Origin: Streptomyces sp. NBC_01116
GTDB lineage: Bacteria > Actinomycetota > Actinomycetes > Streptomycetales > Streptomycetaceae
Reading direction: 5' to 3'
Length of the DNA: 64,000 nucleotides
Assembly: GCF_041435495.1 (NCBI RefSeq)
Contig: NZ_CP108644.1
Coordinates: forward strand, 372,001-436,000
A program made the translations under genes and the position numbers. Below the pieces are notes generated by a model. That model did not search any database and had not been told where the DNA came from. It was given only the letters and a program-made list of their open reading frames with translations. Below, in pieces: positions 20,507 to 28,638 of the stretch (within the stretch, counting starts at the first letter, position 1; each line of letters starts with the position of its first letter).

Positions 20507-21799
20507 TCACGAGCGGGCGTACTCGGTGTCGGGCCGGGAGGTCCGGGCGGTCTGGACGCGCTGTTCGACCGCGCGCAGCAGATCGATCCGCGACCGTACG
20601 CCGAAGCTGCTGAACAGTCGGCGCAGGTGGTAGTTGACGGTGTGCGGGGAGACGTCGAGACGGCGGGCGATCTGCTGGTTGGTCAGGCCCGCCCTGACCA
20701 GCCGGACCACGGCGGCCTGCCGGTCGTTGAGCGGGACCCCCGCCGTCGCCTCCGGCCGGCCGGCCGGGTCGGCGGGGATCCCGGCCCGTACGGGAACGAG
20801 GGGTCCGGCGGCACGCGCCGTGCGCAGCGCCTCCGCCTCCCGGCACAGCGCCCGCTGGAGCGCGGCCGGTACCGCCCCGGCCAGGAGCTCCCGCATCAGT
20901 TCGTTGCGGAACACCGTCCGCCCGCCGTCGCCCGCCACCGCCCCCATCGCGCACGCCTCCTCGCAGAGCGGGATCAGGGCGGAGGGTGCGGTGCGGAGCA
21001 TCGGCGCGAGGATCTCGTAGTCCAGCTCCCGGCCCAGCACGGCGGCGACGCTGAGGAGTTGGCGGCAGTCGCGCGAGTAGCCGGCCATGGTCTCCTCGAC
21101 CTGCCGGTGGAGCCGTTCGGGCAGCCGGGAGGCCGTGTGGTGGGCGGTCCCCGAGCCGGTCTCGACCGCGCCCTCCTCCTGGAGCCCGAGGAGCAGTTCC
21201 GACGTGAGCCGGGGATGGCCGCCGGCCTTCTCGATCAGCTGTCGCAGCGGAGGCGACAGGGGCGCTCCGAGCGCTTCGGCGGCCAGGGCGGCGACGACGC
21301 CGGGGGCGAGCGGCCCCAGGGTGAGGCGCTCGACGAGCCCGCAGCGGGTGGAGAGGGCGGCGGCCAGGCTCTCGCAGCCGCGCCCCGAGCGGTGGGCGAC
21401 CACCCAGACGGTGGGCACGCCGTGCGGCCCGGAACCGCGCCTCAGCAGGGCGTTCACCGCGTCCGTACCCAGCTGGTCCGCCTCGTCGACCAGGACGAGG
21501 ACCGGTGTGCGGCGCATCCCCGGGCGGCCGATCCGGCCGGGGCGGCCGGGGCCGGTCCCCCTGTTGCGCACCAGGGACGGCAGTTGGCGGCGTACGCGGG
21601 TCTCTCCGGGGATGTGGAAGCCCAGCCGGGCCGCCTCCTGGGCGCAGGCCCGCAGCAGGCGTGTCTTGCCGGTCCCCGGTGGCCCCTCGACGACCAGGAG
21701 CGCACAGCCGCCGCGCGACGCGTGGTCGAGCACACGGCGGACGCGGGCCAGTTCGTCGTCGCGTCCTCTGAACGGCAGGTCGAGCGGGGCACGTAACAC
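20507..21799 (-). CDS. LuxR-family (LAL-type, short) ATP-binding regulator with TTA second codon
   Basis: About 430 residues. An N-terminal AAA/NTPase region has Walker A GPPGTGKT (39-46) and a Walker B-like stretch VLVLVDEADQLG. The C-terminus is a LuxR helix-turn-helix (LNDRQAAVVRLVRAGLTNQQIARR, then VSPHTVNYHLRRLF). It is shorter than classical LAL regulators. The likely start is GTG 21799, with GAGAGAGG just upstream; a longer frame begins at 21868. The codon after that GTG is TTA (21794-21796), so it is a candidate bldA-controlled, pathway-specific activator of the convergent NRPS operon. Confidence 0.85.
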   Translation of the reverse strand: MLRAPLDLPFRGRDDELARVRRVLDHASRGGCALLVVEGPPGTGKTRLLRACAQEAARLGFHIPGETRVRRQLPSLVRNRGTGPGRPGRIGRPGMRRTPVLVLVDEADQLGTDAVNALLRRGSGPHGVPTVWVVAHRSGRGCESLAAALSTRCGLVERLTLGPLAPGVVAALAAEALGAPLSPPLRQLIEKAGGHPRLTSELLLGLQEEGAVETGSGTAHHTASRLPERLHRQVEETMAGYSRDCRQLLSVAAVLGRELDYEILAPMLRTAPSALIPLCEEACAMGAVAGDGGRTVFRNELMRELLAGAVPAALQRALCREAEALRTARAAGPLVPVRAGIPADPAGRPEATAGVPLNDRQAAVVRLVRAGLTNQQIARRLDVSPHTVNYHLRRLFSSFGVRSRIDLLRAVEQRVQTARTSRPDTEYARS

Positions 21800-21860
21800 G
21801 TGGGGCCTCTCTCTCGGAGCACTTCGTGGCGCCCGCCGCACAGGCGGGTGTGCGGACCGG

Positions 21861-23603
21861 TCACACACGGCGGCGGACCGCGACCGTGCGGAATCGGCGT
21901 GCCACGAACGCGCCGTCGCAGAACGCGTGGTCGGACGCCGGGTTGGCCCCGGTGCCGTGCAGGTCGGAGTAGACGGCGCTCTGGGTCAGATACCAGTCAC
22001 CGGTCATGTTGAGGGAGAGCATGACCCCGGCGTCCGCGCAGGCGTGGGTGACCGCGTGCTCGACGTCCTCGGAGGCCGTCCAGGCACCGGCGGAGAGCGA
22101 TCCGGCGGTGCGGGCGGTGTCGAGCAGGAGGTCGACGCCGTCGTCGGCCGAGTCGACGGCCACGGTGAAGAAGACCGGGCCGGGGTGTGCGTGTGCCAGG
22201 GTGGCGCGGTCCTCCGAGCGGGCCGCGTCCAGCGCGACAAGGGTCGGGGTGCGCACGGTGGCCCCGGGGTGGTGGGGGTGGTGCACCGCGCGGCCGGCCA
22301 GGACGACCGGGCCGAAGGCGCCGGCGCCGGCCCGCTCCGCCGACTCCGCCGCCTCGGGTCCGCAGAGCGCCCCGAGCAGGTCGCAGGCGAAGGCGTCGCG
22401 GCCGAGGAGCCGGGTGATGGCGGCGGCGAGGTCGGCGACGACCTCCGGATAGCCCTTGCGCCCCCGGTCGGTGCGGATACCGGCCCGGGGGATCAGGATG
22501 TTCTGGGGGCTGGTGCAGAGCTGGCCGCTGTAGAGGGCGAGGGAGAAGGCGAGGTTGTCGAGCATGGCCGCGTAGTGCTCGGTGGATTCGATCAGCACGG
22601 TGTTGACGGCGGTGGTGGAGGTGAAGACCTCGGCCTGGCGCGCGTGGTCCCGCAGCCACCGGCCGAACGCGGTGGTGCCGGTGAAGTCGACGATCCGTAT
22701 CTCCGGACGGACCGCGAGCGTCCGGGCAAGCCCTTCCTCCGGGTGCTCGACGGCCAGCGCGACGAGATCGCCGGAGAAGCCCGCCTCCGCGAGGACGTCC
22801 CGGGCCACGGCGACGGTCAGGGCGAGCGGGAGGACGGCGGCGGGGTGGGGCTTGACGATGACCGGGTTGCCGGTGGCGAGCGAGGCGAAGAGACCGGCGT
22901 AACCGCTCCAGGCGGGAAAGATCCGGTTGCCGACGAGCAGTGCGGTGCCCCGGCCCGAGGGGGTGAACGTCTTCTCCATGACGCAGGGTTCGCCGGAGGC
23001 CAGGGGCTTGTTCCAGAGCACGTGCGCGGGCAGCCGGTCCTGTTCGGTGTACGCGGCGGCCACCGCCTCCAGGCCGCGGTCCTGGGCGTGCACGGCTCCG
23101 GCGTGGAAGGCCATCACGGGCCCGTGCCCGCTGGTGTGCATGGCGGCGTGGGCGAACTCGGCGGAACGGGCGTTGATACGGGCGAGGATCTCCAGGCAGA
23201 CCGCCGCCCGGATCAGCGCCCCGGCCCGCCGCCAGTCGTCGGCGGCCGCCTCCGCGCACGCGAGTAACGTCCCGGGGTCGCTGTGCGGGTAGCTGATGCC
23301 CAGGGAGAAGCCGTACGGGGAGATCTCGCCGCCCTCGGCGGGTGCGGGTCCCACGGTGCCGTCCCGGCCGGGCTGTTCGAGGGGGAAGGGCCGGTCCAGC
23401 AGGGCGCGGAACGCCCGCTCCCCCGCGGCCTCGGCGTCCGTGCCGTAGGCGCCCGGGTCCTCGGGGTAGGGCGACCAGTGGACCCGCGTGCGCAGGGTCT
23501 CCACCGCACGCTCCAGGGTGGGCCGGTGCGCGTCGACCAGGATCTGCCGGGTGGCGTCGGCCACGCCCGCGGGGAAGGAGTCCTGCACGGGGATGGGGTT
23601 CAC
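21861..23603 (-). CDS. paaN: Phenylacetic acid degradation protein PaaN (aldehyde dehydrogenase family)
   Basis: The 580-residue protein is an aldehyde dehydrogenase-fold enzyme of the PaaN type. Visible features are VKPHPAAVLPLAL, the substrate-side block VDFTGTTAFGRWL, and YSGQLCTSPQNILI with the catalytic Cys. PaaN-type proteins oxidise the semialdehyde formed on ring opening in aerobic phenylacetyl-CoA catabolism. No other ring-oxidation gene (paaABCDE) is nearby, but a phenylacetate-CoA ligase lies at 49.7 kb. The start is GTG 23603 with AAGGAG. A TTA codon occurs at 23265-23267. A TetR gene lies 89 bases upstream in the same direction. Confidence 0.88.
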   Translation of the reverse strand: MNPIPVQDSFPAGVADATRQILVDAHRPTLERAVETLRTRVHWSPYPEDPGAYGTDAEAAGERAFRALLDRPFPLEQPGRDGTVGPAPAEGGEISPYGFSLGISYPHSDPGTLLACAEAAADDWRRAGALIRAAVCLEILARINARSAEFAHAAMHTSGHGPVMAFHAGAVHAQDRGLEAVAAAYTEQDRLPAHVLWNKPLASGEPCVMEKTFTPSGRGTALLVGNRIFPAWSGYAGLFASLATGNPVIVKPHPAAVLPLALTVAVARDVLAEAGFSGDLVALAVEHPEEGLARTLAVRPEIRIVDFTGTTAFGRWLRDHARQAEVFTSTTAVNTVLIESTEHYAAMLDNLAFSLALYSGQLCTSPQNILIPRAGIRTDRGRKGYPEVVADLAAAITRLLGRDAFACDLLGALCGPEAAESAERAGAGAFGPVVLAGRAVHHPHHPGATVRTPTLVALDAARSEDRATLAHAHPGPVFFTVAVDSADDGVDLLLDTARTAGSLSAGAWTASEDVEHAVTHACADAGVMLSLNMTGDWYLTQSAVYSDLHGTGANPASDHAFCDGAFVARRFRTVAVRRRV

Positions 23604-23692
23604 ACGAGCTCCTTGGATCGGTCCGGGGAGGGCAAGGAAGGAGGGATGAGCGGAGTGACGGACGAGCGGTACGGCGACCGCGGTCCACGCGG

Positions 23693-24250
23693 TCAGAGCA
23701 GAACGTGGCGCAGTACGGCCTCGAACTCGGCCGCCGTCGGCGGGGTGTCGGTCAGCAGCCCCTGGAGGAGCAGGCCGTCGATGACGCCCTTGAAGACCTG
23801 CACCCGGACCGGGTCGGTGGTGTAGCGGTGCGCGTACCCGGCGATGGCGTCCAGCCAGTGCCCGGTGGAGGTGCGCAGCTCCGGCCGGCGGGCGGCGAGC
23901 AGGTAGAGCTCGTACTCGGCGAGCAGGCGGCCGGGGCCCGACACGACGTCCCGGAGCAGATCGGCGAGGGCGGTCAGGCCCTCGGGGCTGCCGTCGGCCT
24001 TCTCGGCCAGGAGCCGCATCCGTTCGGCGTCCTGGTCCATACAGACGGTGAGCGCCGCGGTGAGCAGGTCGTCGATGCTCTTGAAGTAGTAGGCGGCGGC
24101 GGTGGCGGGCTGGTTGGCCTCGCGCGCCACCGCCCGGTGGCTGACGCCGGCGACGCCCTCGCGGGCCACCACCTGGAGGGTGGCCTCGATGAGTTCCTGC
24201 CGCCGGAGCTCGCCCTTGAGCAGGCGTCCGTCGGTCTGCGGTGTGTGCAT
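23693..24250 (-). CDS. TetR-family transcriptional regulator
   Basis: The 185-residue protein has a TetR N-terminal DNA-binding domain (about 10-60: LIEATLQVVAREGVAGVSHR, then AAAYYFKSIDDLL). An all-helical ligand domain of the TetR_C kind follows. It sits between the PaaN gene (downstream) and an MFS exporter gene (upstream), all on the minus strand. The usual arrangement suggests that it controls the exporter through the inverted repeat at 25618-25645. The ligand is unknown. ATG 24250 has GGAGGG close upstream. Confidence 0.9.
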   Translation of the reverse strand: MHTPQTDGRLLKGELRRQELIEATLQVVAREGVAGVSHRAVAREANQPATAAAYYFKSIDDLLTAALTVCMDQDAERMRLLAEKADGSPEGLTALADLLRDVVSGPGRLLAEYELYLLAARRPELRTSTGHWLDAIAGYAHRYTTDPVRVQVFKGVIDGLLLQGLLTDTPPTAAEFEAVLRHVLL

Positions 24251-24330
24251 CGTGCCCTCCGGGCGTCGTGGTCGGGGCGGGACGGGAACGACGGGCCGTC
24301 CCTCTTCGCCGCGGCTGCTGGGACCGGCGG

Positions 24331-25581
24331 CTACCGGGCGGACGTCGCGTGTCCCTCGTCCGCCGGTTGGTCCGCCGGAACATCGGTCCGCGCCCGCAGA
24401 CCACGGTCGAGGGGCCGCTGGGCGATCAGCGCCAGCAGCACCGTCGCGCCGCCCGCGGCGATGGCGACGGCGAAGCCGCCGGAGGGACCGAAGCGGTCGA
24501 CCATACTGCCCGACACCGAGGCGCCGAGCGCGACGCCGACACTGAGGCCGGTGATCGCCCAGGTCATCCCTTCGGTGAGGACGGCGGGCGGCACCGTCTT
24601 CTCCACCAGTCCCATCACCACGATCATGGTAGGCGCGAAGAAGATGCCGGAGAAGAAGACGGCGGCCGAGAGCGTGGCGATGTTGCCGACGAGCAGCAGC
24701 GGCAGCGTCGTCAGGGCGGTGCCGGCCGTGCTCATCAGGAGCAGCCGGGGCAGCGGTGTGGTGAGCCTGAGTGCGCCGAAGACCAGTCCGGCGCCGGCCG
24801 AGCCGACCGCGTAGACGGAGAGCACGATGCCCGCGCTGGCCGGGGAGCCCTGCTCCTCCGCGAAGGCGACGCTGACCACGTCCACGGTGCCGACGATCGT
24901 GCCGCCCGCGACCAGGGTGAGGGCCAGCAGGAGGAGCGGTCCACCGCGCAGCGCCGAGACGTTCCGGGCGCCGTCGGTGGCAGGCTGGATCACCGGCGGT
25001 TCGGTGCGCTTCTGCGGGACGAACATGAGGACGCCGAGGGTGAGCAGCACCGCCGCCACCAGCGGCCCGGCCTCCGGGAAGAGCGCGGTGCTCAGCGCGA
25101 CCGAGAGCGCGGGTCCCACGACGAAGGTGAGCTCGTCGACGACCGATTCCAGCGAGTAGGCGGTGTGCAGCCGGTCGGAGCCGCGGTAGACGTGGGTCCA
25201 CCGGGCGCGGACCATCGCGGCCATGTTGGGCATCGTCCCGGCCACCACGGCGCTGACGAACAACGTCCAGACGGGGGCGTCGTACCGGGCGCAGAGAAGC
25301 AGCACGCCCATGGCGATGACGCTGAGTCCGGTGGCGGGCAGGAGCACCTTGCTCTGCCCCCGGCGGTCGACGACGCGGGAGATCTGGGGGCCGCAGAGGG
25401 CCATGGAGAGGGTGAAGGCGGCGGAGACGGCTCCTGCCAGGCCGTACTCCCCTCGCATCTGGGACAGCATCGTGATGATCCCGATGCCGGCCATCGAGAG
25501 CGGCATACGGGCGACGAAGCCCGCGGCGGAGAAGGCTACGGAGCCCGGCGCCTTGAAGAGGGCGCCGTAGGGGTTGGCCAT
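24331..25581 (-). CDS. Major facilitator superfamily transporter
   Basis: The 416-residue protein has about twelve hydrophobic segments, for example VWTLFVSAVVAGTMPNMAAM, LLLLALTLVAGGTIVGTV and TLSAAVFFSGIFFAPTMIVV. It carries an MFS loop motif DRRGQSKVLLP after helix 2. It is of the drug/metabolite exporter type with no substrate signature. It is probably first in a unit MFS-tetR-paaN (80 and 89 base gaps). A strong operator-like repeat lies 37 bases upstream of its start. Confidence 0.88.
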   Translation of the reverse strand: MANPYGALFKAPGSVAFSAAGFVARMPLSMAGIGIITMLSQMRGEYGLAGAVSAAFTLSMALCGPQISRVVDRRGQSKVLLPATGLSVIAMGVLLLCARYDAPVWTLFVSAVVAGTMPNMAAMVRARWTHVYRGSDRLHTAYSLESVVDELTFVVGPALSVALSTALFPEAGPLVAAVLLTLGVLMFVPQKRTEPPVIQPATDGARNVSALRGGPLLLLALTLVAGGTIVGTVDVVSVAFAEEQGSPASAGIVLSVYAVGSAGAGLVFGALRLTTPLPRLLLMSTAGTALTTLPLLLVGNIATLSAAVFFSGIFFAPTMIVVMGLVEKTVPPAVLTEGMTWAITGLSVGVALGASVSGSMVDRFGPSGGFAVAIAAGGATVLLALIAQRPLDRGLRARTDVPADQPADEGHATSAR

Positions 25582-25617
25582 GGGGATGGACCTCCGGACG
25601 GGAAGGAGAAGAATCTG

Positions 25618-25645
25618 AACGACTGTTACACATTGAACGGTCGTT
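25618..25645 (-). promoter_or_regulatory. TetR-type operator upstream of the MFS gene
   Basis: Ten-base arms AACGACTGTT and AACGGTCGTT with one mismatch, separated by eight bases, lie in an AT-rich promoter stretch ahead of the MFS start at 25581. The layout (TetR gene just downstream) makes the product of the 23693-24250 gene the likely binder. Confidence 0.65.
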
Positions 25646-25848
25646 ACATTTTCTCACCGTAGCGGGTCCCCCGCCATCCGTGTCAACGCGCATTTCCGGT
25701 CGCGTTCAGGGCGGGAATCGGCCGCTCGGGCCGCACGGGCCTGCGCGGACAAGGGCTCGGGCACCCCCGTGGGAGCGCGCACGCACAGGGGACGCGGACA
25801 GGGAGAAGGCCGCCCGGACGCATCCGGACGGCCTTGCGAAGGGACGTT

Positions 25849-26358
25849 TCAGCCCTGCTGGAACAACTCCGCGGGCAGAGGCTTGAGCAGGGTGTACAGG
25901 TCGTCGGTGATCGGCCGGTCCCAGCTGGCGATGGTCACGAGGACTCCGTCGCTGCGGTCGAACTGGACGCAGGCGATACGGCTCTCGGAGAGCTTGACGC
26001 GGCGGACGATCAGCAGATTGTCGCCCTGCATGACGGGGACGTCCTCGGAGCTGACGACCTCGATCGGCTCGTCGTTCTCCAGGGCGAGGAGCAGCTGCGC
26101 CACCTCGAAGGGGACCTGGCCCTCCTCGGTCTCGCGGGCGGGCGAGCCTTCCGGAAGATTGCCGATGATCATCGCCGGGCCCCGGCCGCCGTACAGGTCG
26201 TAACGGAGGAAGACGCCCTGACAGCTGCCGTCGGGGGCGGGGAGCAGACCGGCGCCGAGGTTGCCGGGCCAGTCCCCGGGGTCCATGGCCAGGACGTCGA
26301 AGTCCGGGCCCGCAGGTGTTGCGGCGCTACGGCGGCGGAGGAAGGACATGCCGCCCAT
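25849..26358 (-). CDS. Conserved Streptomyces protein of unknown function
   Basis: The protein has 169 residues, or 166 if it starts at the ATG at 26349 (MSFLRRR), which is equally likely. It has no membrane segment or known motif. It is a soluble, acidic alpha/beta-like protein with phrases such as PDGSCQGVFLRYDL, GPAMIIGNLPEGSP and DGVLVTIASWDRPITDDLY. I do not recognise a function. It stands alone between the MFS promoter region and the thiolase operon. Confidence 0.7.
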   Translation of the reverse strand: MGGMSFLRRRSAATPAGPDFDVLAMDPGDWPGNLGAGLLPAPDGSCQGVFLRYDLYGGRGPAMIIGNLPEGSPARETEEGQVPFEVAQLLLALENDEPIEVVSSEDVPVMQGDNLLIVRRVKLSESRIACVQFDRSDGVLVTIASWDRPITDDLYTLLKPLPAELFQQG

Positions 26359-26426
26359 GTTACGTGTCCCGGCTCACCTTGCGGAGCCGGGCCCGGGCCT
26401 CGCGGGACCGGGCCCACCGCTCTCCC

Positions 26427-27593
26427 TCAGCCGGGCGGGGGCTCCGCTCCGACGAGCCACATGGCGAAGAACTGGGCCCCTCCGCCGTAGGCGTGGCCGA
26501 GCGCCCTCAAGGCCCCGTCGATCTGGTGCTCCCCGGCCCTCCCCCGTACCTGGAGGGCCGCCTCGGCGAAGCGGATCATGCCGGACGCGCCGATGGGATT
26601 GGTGGACAGCACACCGCCCGAAGGGTTGACCGGGAGGTCTCCGTCGAGTTCGGTGACGCCCGCCTCGGTCAGCTTCCAGCCCTCGCCCTCCTCGGCGAAG
26701 CCGAGGTTCTCCAGCCACATCGGCTCGTACCAGGAGAACGGCACGTACATCTCGACGGCGTCGATCTCCCGGCGCGGGTCGGTGATCCCGGCCTGCCGGT
26801 AGACGTCCGCGGCGCAGTCCTTGCCCGCCTGCGGGGAGACGAAGTCCTTGCCCGCGAAGAGGGTCGGCTCGCTGCGCATCGCCCCGCCGTGCACCCAGGC
26901 GGGCGGGTGGGGCGCGCGGGCCGCACCGTCCCGGTCGGTGAGGATCATGGCGCAGGCCCCGTCGGAGGAGGGGCAGGTCTCGGAGTAGCGGATGGGGTCC
27001 CAGAGCATGGGGGCGGCCCGGACCTTCTCCAGGGTGATGTCGTGGTCGTGGAGGTGCGCGTAGGGGTTCTTCAGCGCGTTGCGGCGGTCCTTGTACGCGA
27101 CGAGCGATCCGACCTCGTCGGGCGCTCCGGTGCGCCGCATGTAGGCCCGCACGTGCGGGGCGAAGAAGCCGCCCGCGCCGGCCAGCAGCGGCTGCTGGAA
27201 GGGGACGGGCAGGGAGAGGCCCCACATGGCGTTGGACTCGGACTGCTTCTCGAAGGCGAGGGTGAGGACGGTGCTGTGCACGCGGGCGGCGACGAGGTTC
27301 GCGGCGACCAGGGCGGTGGAGCCCCCGACCGAGCCCGCCGTGTGGACGCGGAGCATGGGCTTGCCGACGGCGCCCAGCGCGTCGGCGAGGTAGAGCTCCG
27401 GCATCATGACGCCCTCGAAGAAGTCGGGGGCCTTGCCGATCACGACGGCGTCGATGTCGCTCCAGGTGAGCCCGGCGTCCTCCAGCGCCCGGACGGCGGC
27501 CTCGCGGACCAGTCCGGCGATGGACACGTCGTGCCGGGCGGCGACGTGTTTGGTCTGGCCGATGCCGACGACGGCGACGGGCTCCTTAGGCAT
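26427..27593 (-). CDS. Thiolase-fold protein (SCP2/lipid-transfer type) lacking the usual nucleophile
   Basis: The 388-residue protein has the thiolase fold (start VAVVGIGQTKH, VNPSGGVLSTNPIGASGM, GHAYGGGAQFFAMW). In the position of the catalytic Cys of true thiolases (NxxCxSG) it reads VHTAGSVGGS, and the C-terminal Cys motif is GGGAQF. It is therefore unlikely to run a normal Claisen thiolysis. It may act as an Ltp2-like retro-aldolase working with a DUF35 protein, two genes upstream here. It overlaps the preceding thiolase-like gene by 8 bases and is the last gene of the operon. Confidence 0.82.
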   Translation of the reverse strand: MPKEPVAVVGIGQTKHVAARHDVSIAGLVREAAVRALEDAGLTWSDIDAVVIGKAPDFFEGVMMPELYLADALGAVGKPMLRVHTAGSVGGSTALVAANLVAARVHSTVLTLAFEKQSESNAMWGLSLPVPFQQPLLAGAGGFFAPHVRAYMRRTGAPDEVGSLVAYKDRRNALKNPYAHLHDHDITLEKVRAAPMLWDPIRYSETCPSSDGACAMILTDRDGAARAPHPPAWVHGGAMRSEPTLFAGKDFVSPQAGKDCAADVYRQAGITDPRREIDAVEMYVPFSWYEPMWLENLGFAEEGEGWKLTEAGVTELDGDLPVNPSGGVLSTNPIGASGMIRFAEAALQVRGRAGEHQIDGALRALGHAYGGGAQFFAMWLVGAEPPPG

Positions 27594-28638
27594 GAGCGCT
27601 CTCCCCTTCCAGGACGGCGACCAGGTTCTGTTGCAGGCAGGGGCCGGAGGTGGCGTGCGCGAGCGCCCGGTCGGACTCGCCCCGGTGGATGCGGGCGGCG
27701 GCCTCGCCGAGCCGGATCAGTCCGGCGGCCATCACGGGGTTGGCGGCGAGCGCACCGCCGGAGGGGTTGACGCGGACGTCGTCGCCGAGCCGGAGCGCCT
27801 GGCGCAGGACGACCTCCTGCGAGGTGAACGGGGCGTGCAGCTCGGCGGTGTCGACCGGCCGTTCGAAGGCTCCGGCGCGCTCTGCGGCGAGGCGTGCGGA
27901 GGGGCTGTCGGTGAGGTCGCGGACGCCGAGGCCGTGCGCCTCGATCCGGTGGTCGATGCCCCGGATCCAGGCGGGCCGCGCGCACAGGGCGCGGGCGGTG
28001 TCCCCGGCGGCGAGGACCACGGCGGCGGCGCCGTCGCCGATGGGCGGGCAGTCGCCGGTGCGCAGGGGGTGCACCAGGTAGTCGCCCGCGGGGACGTCGC
28101 CGGCGAGCTGGGCGTGCGGGTTGCCGGCGGCGGCGGTGCGGTTGCGGGCGGCGACCGCGGCGAGGGCTCCTTCGTCGGTGGCGCCCGCGTCGATGAGGGC
28201 CTGGGCCTGGAGGGCGGCGAGCGCGACGGAGTCCGGCCAGAGCGGGGCGAGGTAGTAGGGGTCGAGCTGGCGGGTGAGGACGTCGCGGACCCGGCCGGGC
28301 GAGGACTTGCCGTAGGAGTAGACGAGTGCGGTGTCCGCCTCGCCGGTCTGGATCTTCACCCAGGCCTCGTACAGCGCCCAGGCCCCGTCCATCTCCACGT
28401 GGGACTCGGAGATGGGCGGGTGGGCGCCGACGCCGTCGAGCGCCATGGTGAAGGAGAAGGCCCGCCCGGCGAGGTAGTCGGCGGAGCCGGAGCAGGTGAA
28501 CCCGATCTCGTTCGCCTTGAGCCCGGTCGCGCCGAGCACCTCGTGGAGGACCGGCATCAGCAGGTCGACCTCGGAGAGTTCGTCGGTGCGCCGCCGGTGC
28601 GCGGTCTGGGCGAAGGCGACGATGGCCACGTCCCGCAT
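27586..28638 (-). CDS. Second thiolase-fold protein (lipid-transfer type)
   Basis: The 350-residue protein begins VAIVAFAQTAH and has VNPSGGALAANPVMAAGLIR, as in SCP2-type thiolases. The N-terminal nucleophile region is ESHVEMDGAWAL, without Cys; a Cys occurs only near the end in ATSGPCLQQN. It probably pairs with the other thiolase-like protein and the DUF35 protein in a hetero-complex, as known for Ltp-type acyl-CoA enzymes of steroid side-chain breakdown. The start codon abuts the DUF35 stop, and its own 3' end overlaps the next thiolase gene. Confidence 0.82.
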   Translation of the reverse strand: MRDVAIVAFAQTAHRRRTDELSEVDLLMPVLHEVLGATGLKANEIGFTCSGSADYLAGRAFSFTMALDGVGAHPPISESHVEMDGAWALYEAWVKIQTGEADTALVYSYGKSSPGRVRDVLTRQLDPYYLAPLWPDSVALAALQAQALIDAGATDEGALAAVAARNRTAAAGNPHAQLAGDVPAGDYLVHPLRTGDCPPIGDGAAAVVLAAGDTARALCARPAWIRGIDHRIEAHGLGVRDLTDSPSARLAAERAGAFERPVDTAELHAPFTSQEVVLRQALRLGDDVRVNPSGGALAANPVMAAGLIRLGEAAARIHRGESDRALAHATSGPCLQQNLVAVLEGESAHA

